Assembly: GCF_900090045.1 (NCBI RefSeq)
Contig: NC_041775.1
Location: 124,001-188,000 of the forward strand
DNA length: 64,000 nucleotides
Direction: 5' to 3'
DNA from: Plasmodium malariae
Lineage: Eukaryota > Apicomplexa > Aconoidasida > Haemosporida > Plasmodiidae
The notes under the pieces are model-generated. The model was not told the origin of the DNA. It saw only the letters and a program-made list of their open reading frames with translations, and searched no databases. Positions 39,641-53,545 of this stretch are shown piece by piece (the first letter of the stretch is position 1; each line of letters begins with the position of its first letter). A program made the position numbers and the translations under genes.

Positions 39641-40777
39641 TATATCAATAAAATATATTATAAAAATATAAAAACGCTAAACCCATGGTAAGGATAATAA
39701 ATTTTTAGAACAACATTTTCATTCGTTGCTCTACTCTCAAAATACTCAATTAAATGATAAAAAGTTTTATAATATAAAAACCTTGCTCACGTGGAGCATA
39801 TCAACAGTCTATTTATAATAATTCCAGAGATAAAAACAGGTATTATATTATGTATATATATGCGTGTTACATTCATTTTTACGTTCTAAGGAAAAATGTA
39901 AATAATTCTTAATTTTCTTTTTTAAACATTTGTTTCATTATTATACTATTATATATTTTTCCTTATTTTTGTACATATGTTTTTCTGTTAGGATTATTAT
40001 TATAATTTTCATAAAAATAAAGCTTGACGAGATAAAAGATTCAGTTTTAATGATATATTTTTAAACAACTTATTAGATTTCATATTGTTATTTATATTAA
40101 ATTATATAATACCCCATAATTTTATATTAAATTACATTATATTAATAAATATTTTAAAATATATGTATAATAAAACTACACTATTTTTTAGTTTATATTA
40201 TATAAAAATTTTTGTATCAACTAAATAATTTATTATTATTATTAACGAAACTTTCATTACTTTTTTTACCCTAAAAAATATTATATTTATAGTAAATGTT
40301 AATATAAATGGATATTAAAATAATAAAATTATAAAATTATTCCGTTCTTGTATAATTTTTTCTTATTTTATAGATTTTATCCCAAAAAATAATATAAAAA
40401 CCTTCTTATATATATGATAAAAGCGTTAAATAATTTTTAAAAATTTATATTATTTTAATTTATAGAAAAATAAATCTTAAAAAAAAAATATATATAATTT
40501 TCCTTTTTTTTATTTATTCAAATAAAATAAAATATGATATAATATTTTACTTATATTTTTACATAAAAACATTAACAAAAAACCTCCTTGTTAACATATT
40601 TATAAATATATGTATAAAAAAGTATATATTTATATCATAAATTTTTTCGAATACAAATTTATTTGAAGAACATTCTGAATTTTTAAAAATTACGTGTATA
40701 ATGTTATATAATTATTTAATATTTATTCAAGTCACTTTTTACGAAAATTTGTTATAATTAATAGTATTCATCTAAGC

Positions 40778-40808
<31 letters not shown>
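40778..40808. repeat. 18-A run followed by TA repeat
   Basis: Eighteen adenines at 40778-40795 continue into a TA dinucleotide run to about 40808, about 150 bases upstream of the start codon at 40957. Poly(dA:dT) tracts of this kind are common in Plasmodium promoters; a regulatory role is only inferred. Confidence 0.7.
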
Positions 40809-40956
40809 GCCTAAATTCCACTTAATGAAAAAGAATTAAAGAAAAAAAATATATAAAGCATATCTATTTTTGAACATACTATAGAATAATATTAATTTAG
40901 ATAAAAATCTTGTTATTACTCAAAGTTTTCCTTGATAAGTTTAAAAAATTTTTAGA

Positions 40957-42115
40957 ATGAAGAAAACTAATGCTACTAATATAGTTCTCCTTTTTTGCAA
41001 AGTTTTTACTTTCACCCTTTTAATATGGGTACCACAACATGAGGTATAGAGTCAAAAATTGGAAATTTAAGAAATTTATATATATTTTTTTTTTGTTATT
41101 ATGTATTTTTACATTAAAAAGGAAAATTTTATTACAATATTGAAATAAAAATATAATTTTATATATATACATATATATATATATATTCATTTTTCTAAAC
41201 ATCGAATATTTAACTTAATTATTTTTATTTTAGAATAACTATGAAGAATCATTTAGTAAAAATTCCGATCTGATCAACTCCTTAGGTTTAAGAAATTGTA
41301 GATTGTTAAAGTCAGAAAAAGAAGTACAAGCAATCTATCCACCACATGATGATTTACTTTTAAAAAAAGGATCAATTGATTCATTAATTGATGATGATAT
41401 TATCTTAAAAAACCGAATAAATTATTTAATTAAGGATAGCTCATTTAAAAGTGGATATGATTCATTAATGCAGGGTAACGCCTTTCAAAAACAATTTAAT
41501 GAAATTATAAAAAAAGGAAATTCAAAAATAGATGGTGGTGTAATGAAAAATTTAAACCTTAACGAATTTTATGAATCAATGGAAACTATTAATGATTTAA
41601 AAAAAAACAACAAAAAAAATAAAAAACTATCACATGTAGCAAAAAATAAAAATCATGATAATTTAAACGGATCAGAAATGCTTCAAAAAATGGTTCACCG
41701 AGCTCTTCAACAAGAAAAACCTAAAAAAGGGTTTATGAAACAATTATATGATTTAGACAAAAAATTTGAGGCTGAAATGTTACGTGCAATGAAAAACAAT
41801 ACATCAGATACTGGTTTCCATGAATGTAGATTTAAAACTGGGTACGAAAAATTCCTAGCGTTTTTGGACAAAGCTAAAATATTTATACCTCCAACGGTAA
41901 ACATGATGATTTTAATGTTAATGTTGCCTATTGTTTCATATATAGGACCGATTTTTGGATTAGCTGCTTTTACGTTTAGTGTTATGACGATTTACTATGT
42001 ATACAAATTTTGTAAGATGAAGAAGGTGCATAGGGATTACAAAATAATGAACAAAAGCAAAAACTTTAAAGTAAAAGCATTAAAACAAAAACTTCACAGA
42101 AAAAAAAATATATAA
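40957..42115 (+). CDS. Pv-fam-d-like exported protein (two exons, intact)
   Basis: Exon 1 (40957-41043, 29 codons) starts MKKTNATN and carries the hydrophobic export signal CKVFTFTLLIWVPQHE. Donor GAG|GTATAG and acceptor ATTTTAG (ending 41233) keep phase 0. Exon 2 (41234-42115) encodes 293 residues: NCRLLKSEKE near residue 18-25 (RLL core of a relaxed PEXEL), then a helical Lys/Asp/Asn-rich middle with FKSGYDSLMQGNAFQKQFNE and QLYDLDKKFEAEMLRAMKNN, then two hydrophobic segments from about residue 210 (NMMILMLMLPIVSYIGPIFG; TFSVMTIYYVYKF) and a very basic tail. Total 322 residues. The FxxGYxxLxxxxxFxxxFN and LDxKFExEMLRAM patterns recall the Pv-fam-d family. Function unknown; export into the host red cell is predicted. 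It is the only intact + strand gene in the right half. Confidence 0.75.
41044..41233 (+). other. Intron of the Pv-fam-d-like gene
   Basis: A 190 bp intron begins GTATAG and ends ATTTTAG, with phase 0 on both sides. It contains a TA microsatellite around 41160-41185. Confidence 0.8.
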
Positions 42116-44459
42116 AAAATTATTATTGGTATAAATTACTAATATTTATTTTTGAATACACTCCAGACTTTATATAATTCAAGAGGAAAAATATATATGA
42201 ATATGCATATATATATACATATATTTAATAATAGGTTGACGTTTGTTTTTCATCATTTGTTATTTTAAGGAATCACCCATATATAATTAATATTTTGTGT
42301 TTTTACTAATACGATTCTTTGATTTATGTTTTAACCTATTGTTTTAATGGAGTTATAATGTTTTATTTTTTTACGTAATAAAAAAATTGAACTTTTCTAG
42401 CGATCTTTTTTTTTTTTCTTTACATTTATGTGTGTTCCTATATATATGTAAACTATATAAATATATGTATATATTTATTTACTATTTGATGATGTTGTAT
42501 TTTGTGTATTTATGTTTATAAAATTATTTATTTTATTCTCAAGAAATTTTAACTGTTGTTTATGTTCTTAATCAATTAAGATCTTATTTTAATTGCATCA
42601 TCCTATTAATCATAATTTTCGTTAAATGTAACTGAATAGCTACTATCTAAAAGATGTAAAACTAAAACGAAGTTTATTTGTTTTATTTTATTCTTTATTT
42701 TTAATTAGAATGATCATTTTTTCAAAAAATTATACATTGAACTACAATTAAATATCAAAAAAATACAGATGAACTACCACATCTCTATTGTTGCATTCGT
42801 TTATGATGAATTGGTGATTTAAAGAAAAAAGAACCATGCAGAAATTATATTCGTTTTTTAATTATAGCTTGTTCTATGAAGAGGTAAAATACTGTAATGT
42901 TAACTTAATGATATTATTAGTTCTCCTGAAAAAATTCGTTTTTATATACTTTTAATTATTACTGCTACATAATTTGTTTCTTATATTTTTTATTATATAA
43001 CAATACTATATGCATCCACTTTATTTTTTTTTACAAAAATAATTATCCCTCACAAATTCGAAATATTACAGTTTAAGTTATAACTTTTTTTTTTATAATT
43101 TTTCTAATTATTTTCCCACAATTTTCAATGGAAAAAATGATCAGTTCAGAATCATATATGCACATTTAGAAATATGTTATACGTATATAAAAATTAATTC
43201 TTAATATTTTAGCGTCCCATCCATTAAATATTTTATATATAGAAAAAACCTTATACTCCAAATATTATTTCATAAAAATGAAAAAAATCATACCTTAAAT
43301 AAATACTCAATAAGCTCATAAAGTTAGAAGCTATATATAGATTTATATACATCTGATCATATATAAGGTTTTGTTGAAAATGATATCCTTATGGAGAATA
43401 AAAAAAATTAAATTAAAAAGAACATATATATATATATTAATGTGATTATTTTCGTAATTATTTTCTCCCCCTATTTTTTTTCTTACCTTTTCTTTTAAAA
43501 AAATATAAAAAACTATTATTTTTATAAAATTTAACATTTATTAATAATTAAAATTATGTTTATACACCAATTTGAAAATACTAGTTGTTTCGTAATTTAT
43601 ATAACCATTAATGAGTAACAATACAAAAATATGAATTTTTCTCTATGTTTTACAACAACAAAATCAAAAATAATAAGTATAAAAATTACACCTTTCTTAA
43701 TGCAAATATATTTTTATACATTATATTTTAATTCTGGATTTATTAATTTTAATTTTTATTTTTTTATTTATTTATTATACCACCATTTATACGTATATTG
43801 TTTACAGTTACATAAAAAACAGTACTACGACATATATGTTGTAAATAAAAGACAAATATAATAAAGAAAATATAATAATGTATTTTAACCTTATTATTTA
43901 TGTTATACAATAATTATTAATATTTTACAATGTTATTATTCTGTTTAATTTTTCTTTTTTTTTAATTTATTTAGAATACAAATTATAATTTTTTAATTTC
44001 ATTTATTAAAGAATTAATTCTATTATAAAAATTAAAGTATAACGAACAGAAATTTTTTTGTATATTTATAACATTTATTATTTTATTTTTTTTTAAATAA
44101 TATATTTATACTGTTTTTTTCATCCATTTTATAGTCTTTTTAAAAACGTCCGTTTTTAGATATTAAAATTAACTGGTATATTAATGAAATGAATTTTTTT
44201 CTTTTCTTCATTATCTTTTATTTTGTCTATATATCTTTTAAAAATTAACGAAAACATTCTTATTTATCATAATATAGTATTTTTTATATTACTCTATATT
44301 ATTTCTCTTTTTAGAAGGCTTTAATGTTTTTATTTATATGAAATAATATAGAATAATTGCTTCTTTTTTTTTTTACCTTTTCATTATAAACTTACATGTA
44401 AAATTTTTTTTCTTATAATTATTATTAGTAATAACACGTATACTAATCTACTCTTTTCT
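42116..44459. other. AT-rich spacer between convergent genes
   Basis: The + strand exported-protein gene and the - strand PIR relic point toward each other across this 2.3 kb. No gene is recognised; open frames at 43343-43861 are Phe/Ile/Tyr-rich noise. Confidence 0.55.
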
Positions 44460-45549
44460 TTAGAAAAGTGAATTGCAACCAGGATAATAAGCAACATTTA
44501 GTTTTCTTCTCTGCAAATTCGATTTTTCATGTTCAGATCATTCTTCTATTAATTCATATCTATCTGTATCATCTGAATTACTACTAGTTAACTTTTTCGT
44601 TACTAAATTAGTACGTATCCAAGATGCAAGAGTAGTAAACTATTATATAAGTGATATATATAAGATGTTGGTATAATAAATAATTCTGTAATTATTTTTT
44701 TTTTTTTAAAGAAAAATAAATATTACTAAATTAAATTATTTATATTTATAAGTTTTATTTGTAAATACCTTATATAAAATGAACCAAATAAAAAACATTC
44801 CTGCCAGGGAAATAGCAACCGATATGACAATTTGAGAAAAATTAAAGATAGACTGATTTTCTGTTGTTTCTGATCCATTTATCAATACAGAATGTACTTC
44901 ATCCATATTCCTGAATTCTATAGCACTTCCCTTTTTTTACACATCAAAGTAGGTAACTTTTTACTAAAACAATCAGAAACATGATTTCTAAATTCAGCAC
45001 AATATTTTTCAGGGTTACGAAAATTACAATTATGAAGCATTTTATCATATATTTTAACAGCTTCTTCAAGGTAATTTTCAAATACACTATAACACAAATT
45101 CCCATTCATACTTAGGTTTTGCTTAATGGTTTCGTAATATTTACAATAATTATGAACAATCTTCATTTTTTTAAATTCTTCCTCTTTAACATCTCCCAAA
45201 AATTTACACCTGCAATTCTTAGACGAACCAAATTTACTTGAAAAAACATTTAGTATATTAATAACCCTTGAAACTGATTTTCCATTTTTTAACTAATCAA
45301 ATAACATTTTTACTATCCATTAGTATACATAATTACACTGCTCCTTACAAGCATTATCTTCACTACTAAAAAAGTTAATGAAACAAAAAGCCTTCAAAAT
45401 ATCATCTTCAACACTTTTGATATCAATATAACTATGTAATTGAGATTTTGCTGAAAGTGCTTTATCCTCTTAATGATTGTAATATTCATGAATGATTTAT
45501 ATTTTGTACTATAATAAATTTTTGAAGGCAACGATTCTAAAAAACCTTC
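44460..45549 (-). pseudogene. PIR pseudogene with recognisable exon structure
   Basis: Exon 2 opens after an ATAAG acceptor at 45550 with EGFLESLPSKIYY, the classic PIR start (LPS.K.Y). A frameshift follows near 45475. Then come the PIR block VEDDILKAFCFINFF, a Cys piece (CKEQCNYVY), a TAA, WIVKMLFD and a TAG. The frame 45199-44918 (HNYCKYYETIKQNLSMNGNL; EKYCAEFRNHVSDCF) ends early because the A7 run at 44932-44938 shifts phase. Back in phase, QSIFNFSQIVISVAISLAGM is the membrane helix, ending at donor AAG|GTATTT (exon end 44769). Exon 3 (from 44639) gives FTTLASWIRTNLVTKK, stops at TGA 44538-44540, then reads through to a PIR-like end at 44460-44462. The short first exon was not found. Confidence 0.8.
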
Positions 45550-48500
45550 CTTATAATTAATAAAAAAAAAATAATAAATTACATATAGTGAGCAAATTAT
45601 TTCTTTTCAGAATTTTTCTATGAATACATATTATAAGAAAAACAGTATTACAAAGAATATGTATAAATAACAATTTTACGAAATTGTGAACCTGCATAAT
45701 ACAGGGCATTTTAAAAACTGTCCTAAACATTAGATTATTCAAAATAAGAATATTAAAAATATATTAAAAATATATTTATATATTAAATAAAAATATATAT
45801 AAAATATTCATAATTTTTATATATATTATTAAAAACATGCAAGAAAAAATAATTAATATTTAAAAAGAACGACTTCTTAATTTTTCCTGGATAATAAATT
45901 ATAATAATACATAATTATTAACATGTAAGTGTAACATCTACAACTATGAAGTGACAAGTACAACAGATAATATAATAAGAAGGAATAATAATATTTAAAA
46001 AATTGATCACTTATATCAATATCTGATAATATAATTATATATCATCAATAGAACATTTCCTTAAATTTTCATTCATATAAGTTATTTCATATATAAATAC
46101 ATTTATTTTTATCACATATCGTTATTAATTATATATTATTGATGAAAATGTTTTTATTATTATTATTGTAAGAAGTTCTTATTTAAAATACACTCCTATG
46201 TGTACATATATATATAATTATCATAATAAAATAAATTACATCGTTTAATTACATAATATATCTTTATAAATTTAAAAATGAAGTAATTATTAATTATAAG
46301 TAAATTCTTGTTATATTATACATTAAAACATATATAATAAAATAATTTTATATTATATAATAGTAAAATGGGAAATAAATTATTAGAGAATAATAATATC
46401 AAAATATCTCTAATACATTTAACAAATAAAAACTCATTTACCTGATATATCCTATGTATCTTCAATATTTCTCTATTTTATCCTTTGATAGTTTTGTGTC
46501 TATATATTTTGTAATGTTCACTTATTAAATTTCTTATTAAAATTTTTAAATTAATATTGTTAATTTATGTGCTATAATATGAATACTTATGTTAAAGGTT
46601 AATTATTAATATTCTGATAAACATAGGATAAATCCTTGAAATAATAAAACAATAATAATTTTCTTTATATTCATGAAAATATTATCTGCTTACGTGTTAT
46701 TTATTATTTAAATATATATTTATTTAAATTATTCTTAATTTCTTCTTATTAAATGACATTTAAAAAGATGGATATAAAAGTAGTAAACACAAAATGTGGA
46801 TAAACTAGATTTTACATATTTGGTATATTTCAAAAGAAAATATATAACAGACAAATTATTTAAATATAAATAATAATATATTTTTAATTTATTATCTCAT
46901 TTTGAATAAAGAGACTATTCCTATTTTTTTATATTAATAAAATTTCGAAATTATTAATATAGATTATTAAATAATTCTTTATCTTCTGTGTCTATTTACA
47001 AAAAGAGGAAAACTGCTTTAACTGTAATTATAATAAGAATTAAATTAAATATATTATTAATTATTTGTATTAATATGTTCTTTTTTTTTAAGTTTTTACT
47101 ATGTAATTTTATTTTGTATGTATACTATTCAATAAGTAAATACAATTTTCATATTTCATAATTATCATTACTGATTATTCCTAATATTAAATATATTTAA
47201 TATATTACTAGAAATACATTTATTTTTGTGTATCTGCGTAACTACTCTGTTAACATATATAATTATATTTCATTTATTTATCTGTACTATTCTGTGCATG
47301 TTCAATGATCACTCCTAATAATTATAATATTAACTAGCGTATTTATTATTTGAAATACATAATTATATAGAACCATACATTATTGCATTTACAAATTCCT
47401 AAGTTTACATGTAAAAAAATTTTTTCTTTTTATAAAAAATTAAATATCAGTTACTTATCATGTTATAGGCATAATTACATTAGCAATAGAAAAAATTTGA
47501 AAATATACTAAAATTCTTTATCATGAGTGCAAAAAGTTAAATTCACTAATACTTCACTAAATAAATATCATGTTTTATTAAATGAAACTCTTTTATTTTA
47601 TTATTTTTCTTTTCATATATATCCATTATTATTTGTAGCCATGCATTAATAACTATAATGATATATTTATAAATTAATTTTTTCAATTTCATTTATTATT
47701 GTGCATTTAGATACAATTATCTATATATTCTATAAACTCAGGCATATTATTATATGTATAATAAAATTATGTGTAATTAATATGTAATATTTACCATGCT
47801 TGAAAATAATATATCCTATATTATATATAATTAAAAGAGTAGAAAATAAGTATATAACATTCAAATTACATTTAGTTTTTTCTTATATTAAGTAGAGAAA
47901 AAACAAATAAATTTTATAATATTGTTTTTATTAAAGCGAAAATTGTGTGTTTTAATTATAATATACTACTGTTATTGTTACTCTATGCCATTATTAGTAG
48001 TTGTATTTATGTCCAATCTTTTTTTCTTGATTTTATGAGTTACGTATATTAGAAATTGCATTTTGTTTCCTATATATATATAATATTGTGATATATCTAA
48101 AAGATTGATATTACCCAATATCTTTAGAATAAATAGAGATCATTTAAAAATATGAAATGTATAGTTAAACATATCTATTTTTTCAACATATTTTTATTTA
48201 TGATTTTCATTATCACTTTTATATCATAATTCATTTCATATGTTATAAAAGCATGTAAAATAAAATATTAAATTTATTTACAAATATAAATATAAATTTT
48301 TATATTTTATTTATTATTATTTGAGTTATTAATTTTATATTATTTTAATTTCTATAATAAATACGGACACTTTATCAAAATAAACAAATTTATATATTTA
48401 TTAGTAGATTTGACAATATAATAAAAAAAATAATCAATGTATTTTTATAAATTATTTTACAATAAAAAAAAATTCTCAAAACTTAATTATCTTCATTATA

Positions 48501-51500
48501 TTTTAATTCCCAAATAAGATAATTAATAAATTTATTTTATAAAAGATAACTTGTTCCATAGGTAGTAAATTATTGAAAAATAATCACTATAAAAAAAAAT
48601 AGTAATACATAGAAGTAAAAAATTTCAGCAATTATTTGTAATTTTCAAAAAAATAAGGATATAAATCTTATAATAAAAATTCAAAGTAAAATTTTTTACA
48701 TTTTACTAATCGGATTCATAAACAATGCTCAGGTATTATGTTATGAAGGAGATACTTATTTTGCAGTAAGTGTATATATCTATGATTTTCTGGTTATATT
48801 CTTTCTACAAATTACTTATTTTATTACTGCTTAAGTTTTTCTTTTCTTTATTATTCTTCTTTTTAATTACATTCTATATAAACATATTTTTTATTGAAAA
48901 ATTTTGTATATATATTTCATATTTATTAAAATAACAGAAATTACCTTGTTCATTATGTATAATACATACATAAAAAAAATATATATATCGGAGCATAATA
49001 TTTTTGACAAATGTATTACAAATTAACATTTAATAATTATTTAATTAGTCCTACACTTATATCACTTTATAGCAAATAATTTTTATAATAAGTACTATAC
49101 ACCAAAGCATAAAAGAAGAATTTTTATAATATTTTATATTAATATATATACAATAAAACTATTTATTAAGAATAAATATGGTAAAGATTTATGTTTAATA
49201 AATAAGATCCGTACATAAAACTAGTATAATTAATGAAATTAATTTTATGGAATAAGACACTCTTACATAACACGTAGTAACTGAATATCTGTATGAGATG
49301 ATAATATATCAGTCCAAAAATTCATAATAGTACTTTGTTAATAATATAACTTTTCATTGTTAATAAAATATTAAATAAAAAATAAAATCAAAATAGATAA
49401 AATAAGATAAAAAAAAGTAAAATAATAAATATAATAACAAAAATGATTTATTCTACTTGACGTATAAGAATAAGATATGATTAATTATTTTTAAAAGATT
49501 GAAATATCTATTATCATTATTGTCCACATTCTCTGAAACATCATATCCATTCCACATAACATATATTTTAATATAATATTTTTTGTCTCCCTTTCATCTT
49601 GTGATAATAATATATTAGTTCTTTAGTATTATGTGATATTTGCAACGATTTTATTATCTGAATATTTATAAAAGGTATATAAACAGAAAAAGAACTTTTT
49701 TTTTATAATTTGATAAATTTATTTATTCATTAAGAAACTTTCCTTAATATTATATATATATATATGTATGAAACACGAAGTAGAAAAAAATATGAAGAAA
49801 CTATTCCTCTATGTTACTATTCCACGTTATTGAAATGAAACTATTTTCAAAAAAAAAAGCATAAATATAGGAGTGCTAACTAAAGTAAAAGATTATTTTT
49901 TCCCATCAAAGGTGCAATAATTTAATGCCATAACATCTTTAAATATGTAAAAAAATCGTTATATGTGCTCAAAACTGTCATGAATAGATACATTTATTTA
50001 GTTGATTATTTTATTATTATTTTTTTTTCTATAAAGTGTTTTTTTTTATATGTAAAATACAAATATGAAACATAAAATTGGAAAGAGCAGTTTTAAATAT
50101 ATTTTAGTAAAAATATCCGATGAAGTTATTTATAAAAAAGACAAACATCTTTTAAAATTATATCTGGTTCAAATAATTCTACTTATAATTACTCAAAATA
50201 TATATAAATATTAAATGTCTAACTGTACAATTTTAAATTTTTGTTAATAATACTTTTCCAAAAAAAAAATAAAACAAAACGGATTCTTTGGTTCTTAATG
50301 TTTTTATTTTATATGTGGATTAAAGGAAAATATGTAAGCAGAATAGATAATCAAGCTTATATTACTAATATAGTAATTAGTTTTTTCATAATCATTTTAT
50401 CATTAATACTGTAATCTCGTTTGTTATACTTTTTAAACATTATTTAATAATTAAAAAACATAATCTATAATATGTATTATTTAACAGCAGTGAATATGAT
50501 AAAAAAAAAAAATAATAAAATAAATTTTATTTTATTATACAAATTATAATTTAACAAATGATACACACAAAATATGTAAAACTTTTATATACTAATATTC
50601 TTAAAGTTTCATTTTAGGAATGAAAAAAATTTATATATTTCAAAAAGTACATTCCAAATTAATGGATTTATTATTATTCCTCCATATTACTAAAAATAGA
50701 ATATTGTAATTCTTGTATAATTAAAAAAAAAAATTATATTATTATTACTTAAATTTATTAAATATAAGAGTATAATTAAATTTCTTTTTTTTTTTTTTTT
50801 GTTAAATATAATATAAATTTATAAGTTCGATAGATATAATATTTTTAAGATAAGAAAAAAATATGAAAGTAAATTTAAAAAAAAACATTTTTAGTAATTA
50901 TAATTAAAAAAAAAAATACAGTAATATATAATACCAAATAAAATAATTTTCAATATAAAATAATGTATTTATGATATTGCAAGAAAGAATATATAAAATA
51001 TTGTACTTCGGAAAATTTGTGAATATATTAGTTTTTTTCTTGAAAATATAATACATTCCGAAACATCGAATTTATTTTTTATTGATCCATAAGTAAATAC
51101 TAGCACAAAATAATGTATATAATAATAACTTTTATACAACTAATATAAATGAATTAAATTATATTTTTATATGAAATATACCTATAAAGCAGAGATATTT
51201 ATATTTCTAAATATTTATTCCTCGCTGCTTGTTGCACTTATTGAATGCACACACAATTAGAAAAATATTATATATATTCAATATATTATTTAAATTGATA
51301 CTAATTCGTATCTGAAAATTATATTTCGAAAAATTAATTATAAAGAAAAATATAAACAAAATTATTAAAATTTTAATCGGTTTCATAAATCATATTACTT
51401 CGGAGCATTGCACAAACATAAAATAGCTATTTTTTTAAATCTTGTCATCATATGTATATATATTTATATATATAGTTAATATAAACATATTTTAAAATAT

Positions 51501-53373
51501 TCTCGGTTCTAAACCTATAAATATTTCTTTTATTTGGAAGTTTCTTACATTGAAAAATATTACAAATGTTTATTTACATAAATAAGTATAACGCAAATTA
51601 ATAAACAGTACTATGTTTTATGAATAATATATAGTGGTACAAATTATAAAAACTTAAAAGAGCAGAATTTGTAAATATTTTTTAAATTCTCTATAGAATA
51701 ACAATGTTGGAATTTTTTATGTTTATTTACTTTTCATTGAATATGTTTAGAATGTGATATTTATTAAATATTCTTGTATGAGTGTAAATTAATTATTCAT
51801 ATTCAGCCAAATATGAATATCAAATATAAATAATTTTTATTTTTTCCCGAAATATATAATTTGTACTTGAGGAAATATTCACATTATAAATAAATACATT
51901 TATTGAATTACATATATATATATATATATTTTTATTGACCCCTTAATATTATTTGAATTGCTGGGTATATTATGTCACTTATAATAGTAACATCTTCCGA
52001 ATAATTTTTTTATAATAATATAGTTTATATTTCTGCTGTTAAGTGATGTTATTAATGTTATAATAAATATGGTTTATATAATTTTTTTCATTCACAGATT
52101 TCTTAAAAATAAAGAACAGTACACAATATATATTTTCAATGAATCCATCATTAAGTATAACATCATGCCGTTAAATCAAAATCTTTTACTGTATCGTCGG
52201 AACTAAACTAACATAAACACACATTTCCATCATTAATCAAGTCCGTATTACAAAAAATATAATAAAATAAATGAAAGATTATTACTTCAAAAGAGTACAA
52301 ATGAAATATAATAAATAATAGCATTTAAATATAATAAAAAATATTTCTTAAATTATATTTTTATTACAGTTCTATTATCTTTTCGGTATGCTATTTAACA
52401 TCACTATAAATTCTTCAGATATATTATTGCCCACTTTAAGTTATACATCAAAATTTTATTTTATTTTTTCTTATCACCGTTACTTAGTGTAATCTCTTTC
52501 ATACATTAGTGTATTTTTACATAATTTAAACAATGGGACGAGTTATTTTTACTATAACTTTTTAAGAAAAAATCAAAATTTTAATTGTGTTAAAAAAAAA
52601 GAATAAAAATATTTTTATTTAATCAGTATAATAGAAATTGTACTTCAAATTTAACTGAAAACGAATTAAATAATCTGCATACTATATGTTAAATTTGGAA
52701 AACATATTTACAAAGTCTATTTAATATTTCATTGATAATGAAATAACGTTGAAAGGTAACTTTATATAGTTGAACAATTTTTCCATTTTTTAATATATTA
52801 CATAATTTTTCTTTTTAATCATAAATGAATTATAATATAATTTGAATATCCATAATATATTTTTAAACAATATATTATTTTCTATATATAATCCTTTACG
52901 AAATTTAAAAGTGCACACATAAAAAATATTGTAATTGCTATATGATGTGATTATCATGGTTTACTAAAAAAATTATACGTGAAAATAAAAAAAATTTTAA
53001 ACTTTACATGTATATATATATTGTATAAATACTTAATTTTTTTTCATTGTAAAGAACGTATACATGAAAAGAAATAAGATATATATTTTTTTTTTTTTTT
53101 TTGAATATTTTCTTAAAATTATTAGAATAGTACTTTTTAAAATACACATTTAGAGATTCTAAAATTTACATAAAAAAATTAAAATAAATTTGTTACTTAT
53201 TAAGAATGTAATAAAACAAAAACACTCGAAAACAATGCTTTCAGTAAATACATTTAGATTAAAAAATATTACAACAGTACAAAGATTATATATTACATTG
53301 AATACGTGGAAATTTTTCAGTTTTTTCAAAGCTAAAATTATTATCATACTTCATAAAACTTATAATAATTTTA
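45550..53373. other. Long AT-rich gene-poor stretch
   Basis: This 7.8 kb interval is the longest without a recognisable gene. It holds poly-A/T runs (such as 17 T at 53086-53102), TA repeats (near 51910-51930) and very stop-dense frames. One signal-peptide-like stretch with a consensus GTAAGT donor lies at 48619-48765 (listed separately). Confidence 0.55.
48619..48765 (+). other. Signal-peptide-like exon fragment without a start codon
   Basis: The open frame includes KIFYILLIGFINNAQVLCYE and ends GCA|GTAAGT, a perfect donor consensus. The hydrophobic core followed by small residues and Cys looks like a secretory signal. There is no in-frame ATG and no matching downstream exon was found, so at best it is a relic of a secreted-protein gene. 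Confidence 0.2.
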
Positions 53374-53545
53374 TTATTTAAGATTATTAATCACAATTTT
53401 TCTGATATCTTTTACTATATCTGTCGAACTGTTCATATTCATATAATAATTAAGTCCTAATGCACATTTGATCCATATATATTTTCCACTAGGACTGTTC
53501 ATTTGTATTCTTTCATTTTTATCTTTAATTAAATTTAATTTTTAC
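53374..53545 (-). other. Unassigned coding-like patch
   Basis: A 57-codon open frame reads IKDKNERIQMNSPSGKYIWI, then KCALGLNYYMNMNSSTDIVK and IRKIVINNLK before a double stop. Its residue balance (Gly, Pro, Trp, Cys, Asp) is far more protein-like than the surrounding frames. No family is recognised; it may be one exon of a decayed gene. Confidence 0.3.

Noticed and set aside
45557..45742. 61-codon - strand frame just upstream of the PIR relic, considered as its first exon
   Set aside because: The known PIR first exon is short and this frame has no matching donor in the right phase, so I could not support it.
45550..53373. Possible centromere because of high AT content
   Set aside because: Plasmodium centromeres are a compact, even more AT-extreme tandem-repeat core; I see no tandem array, and the gene context is subtelomeric.
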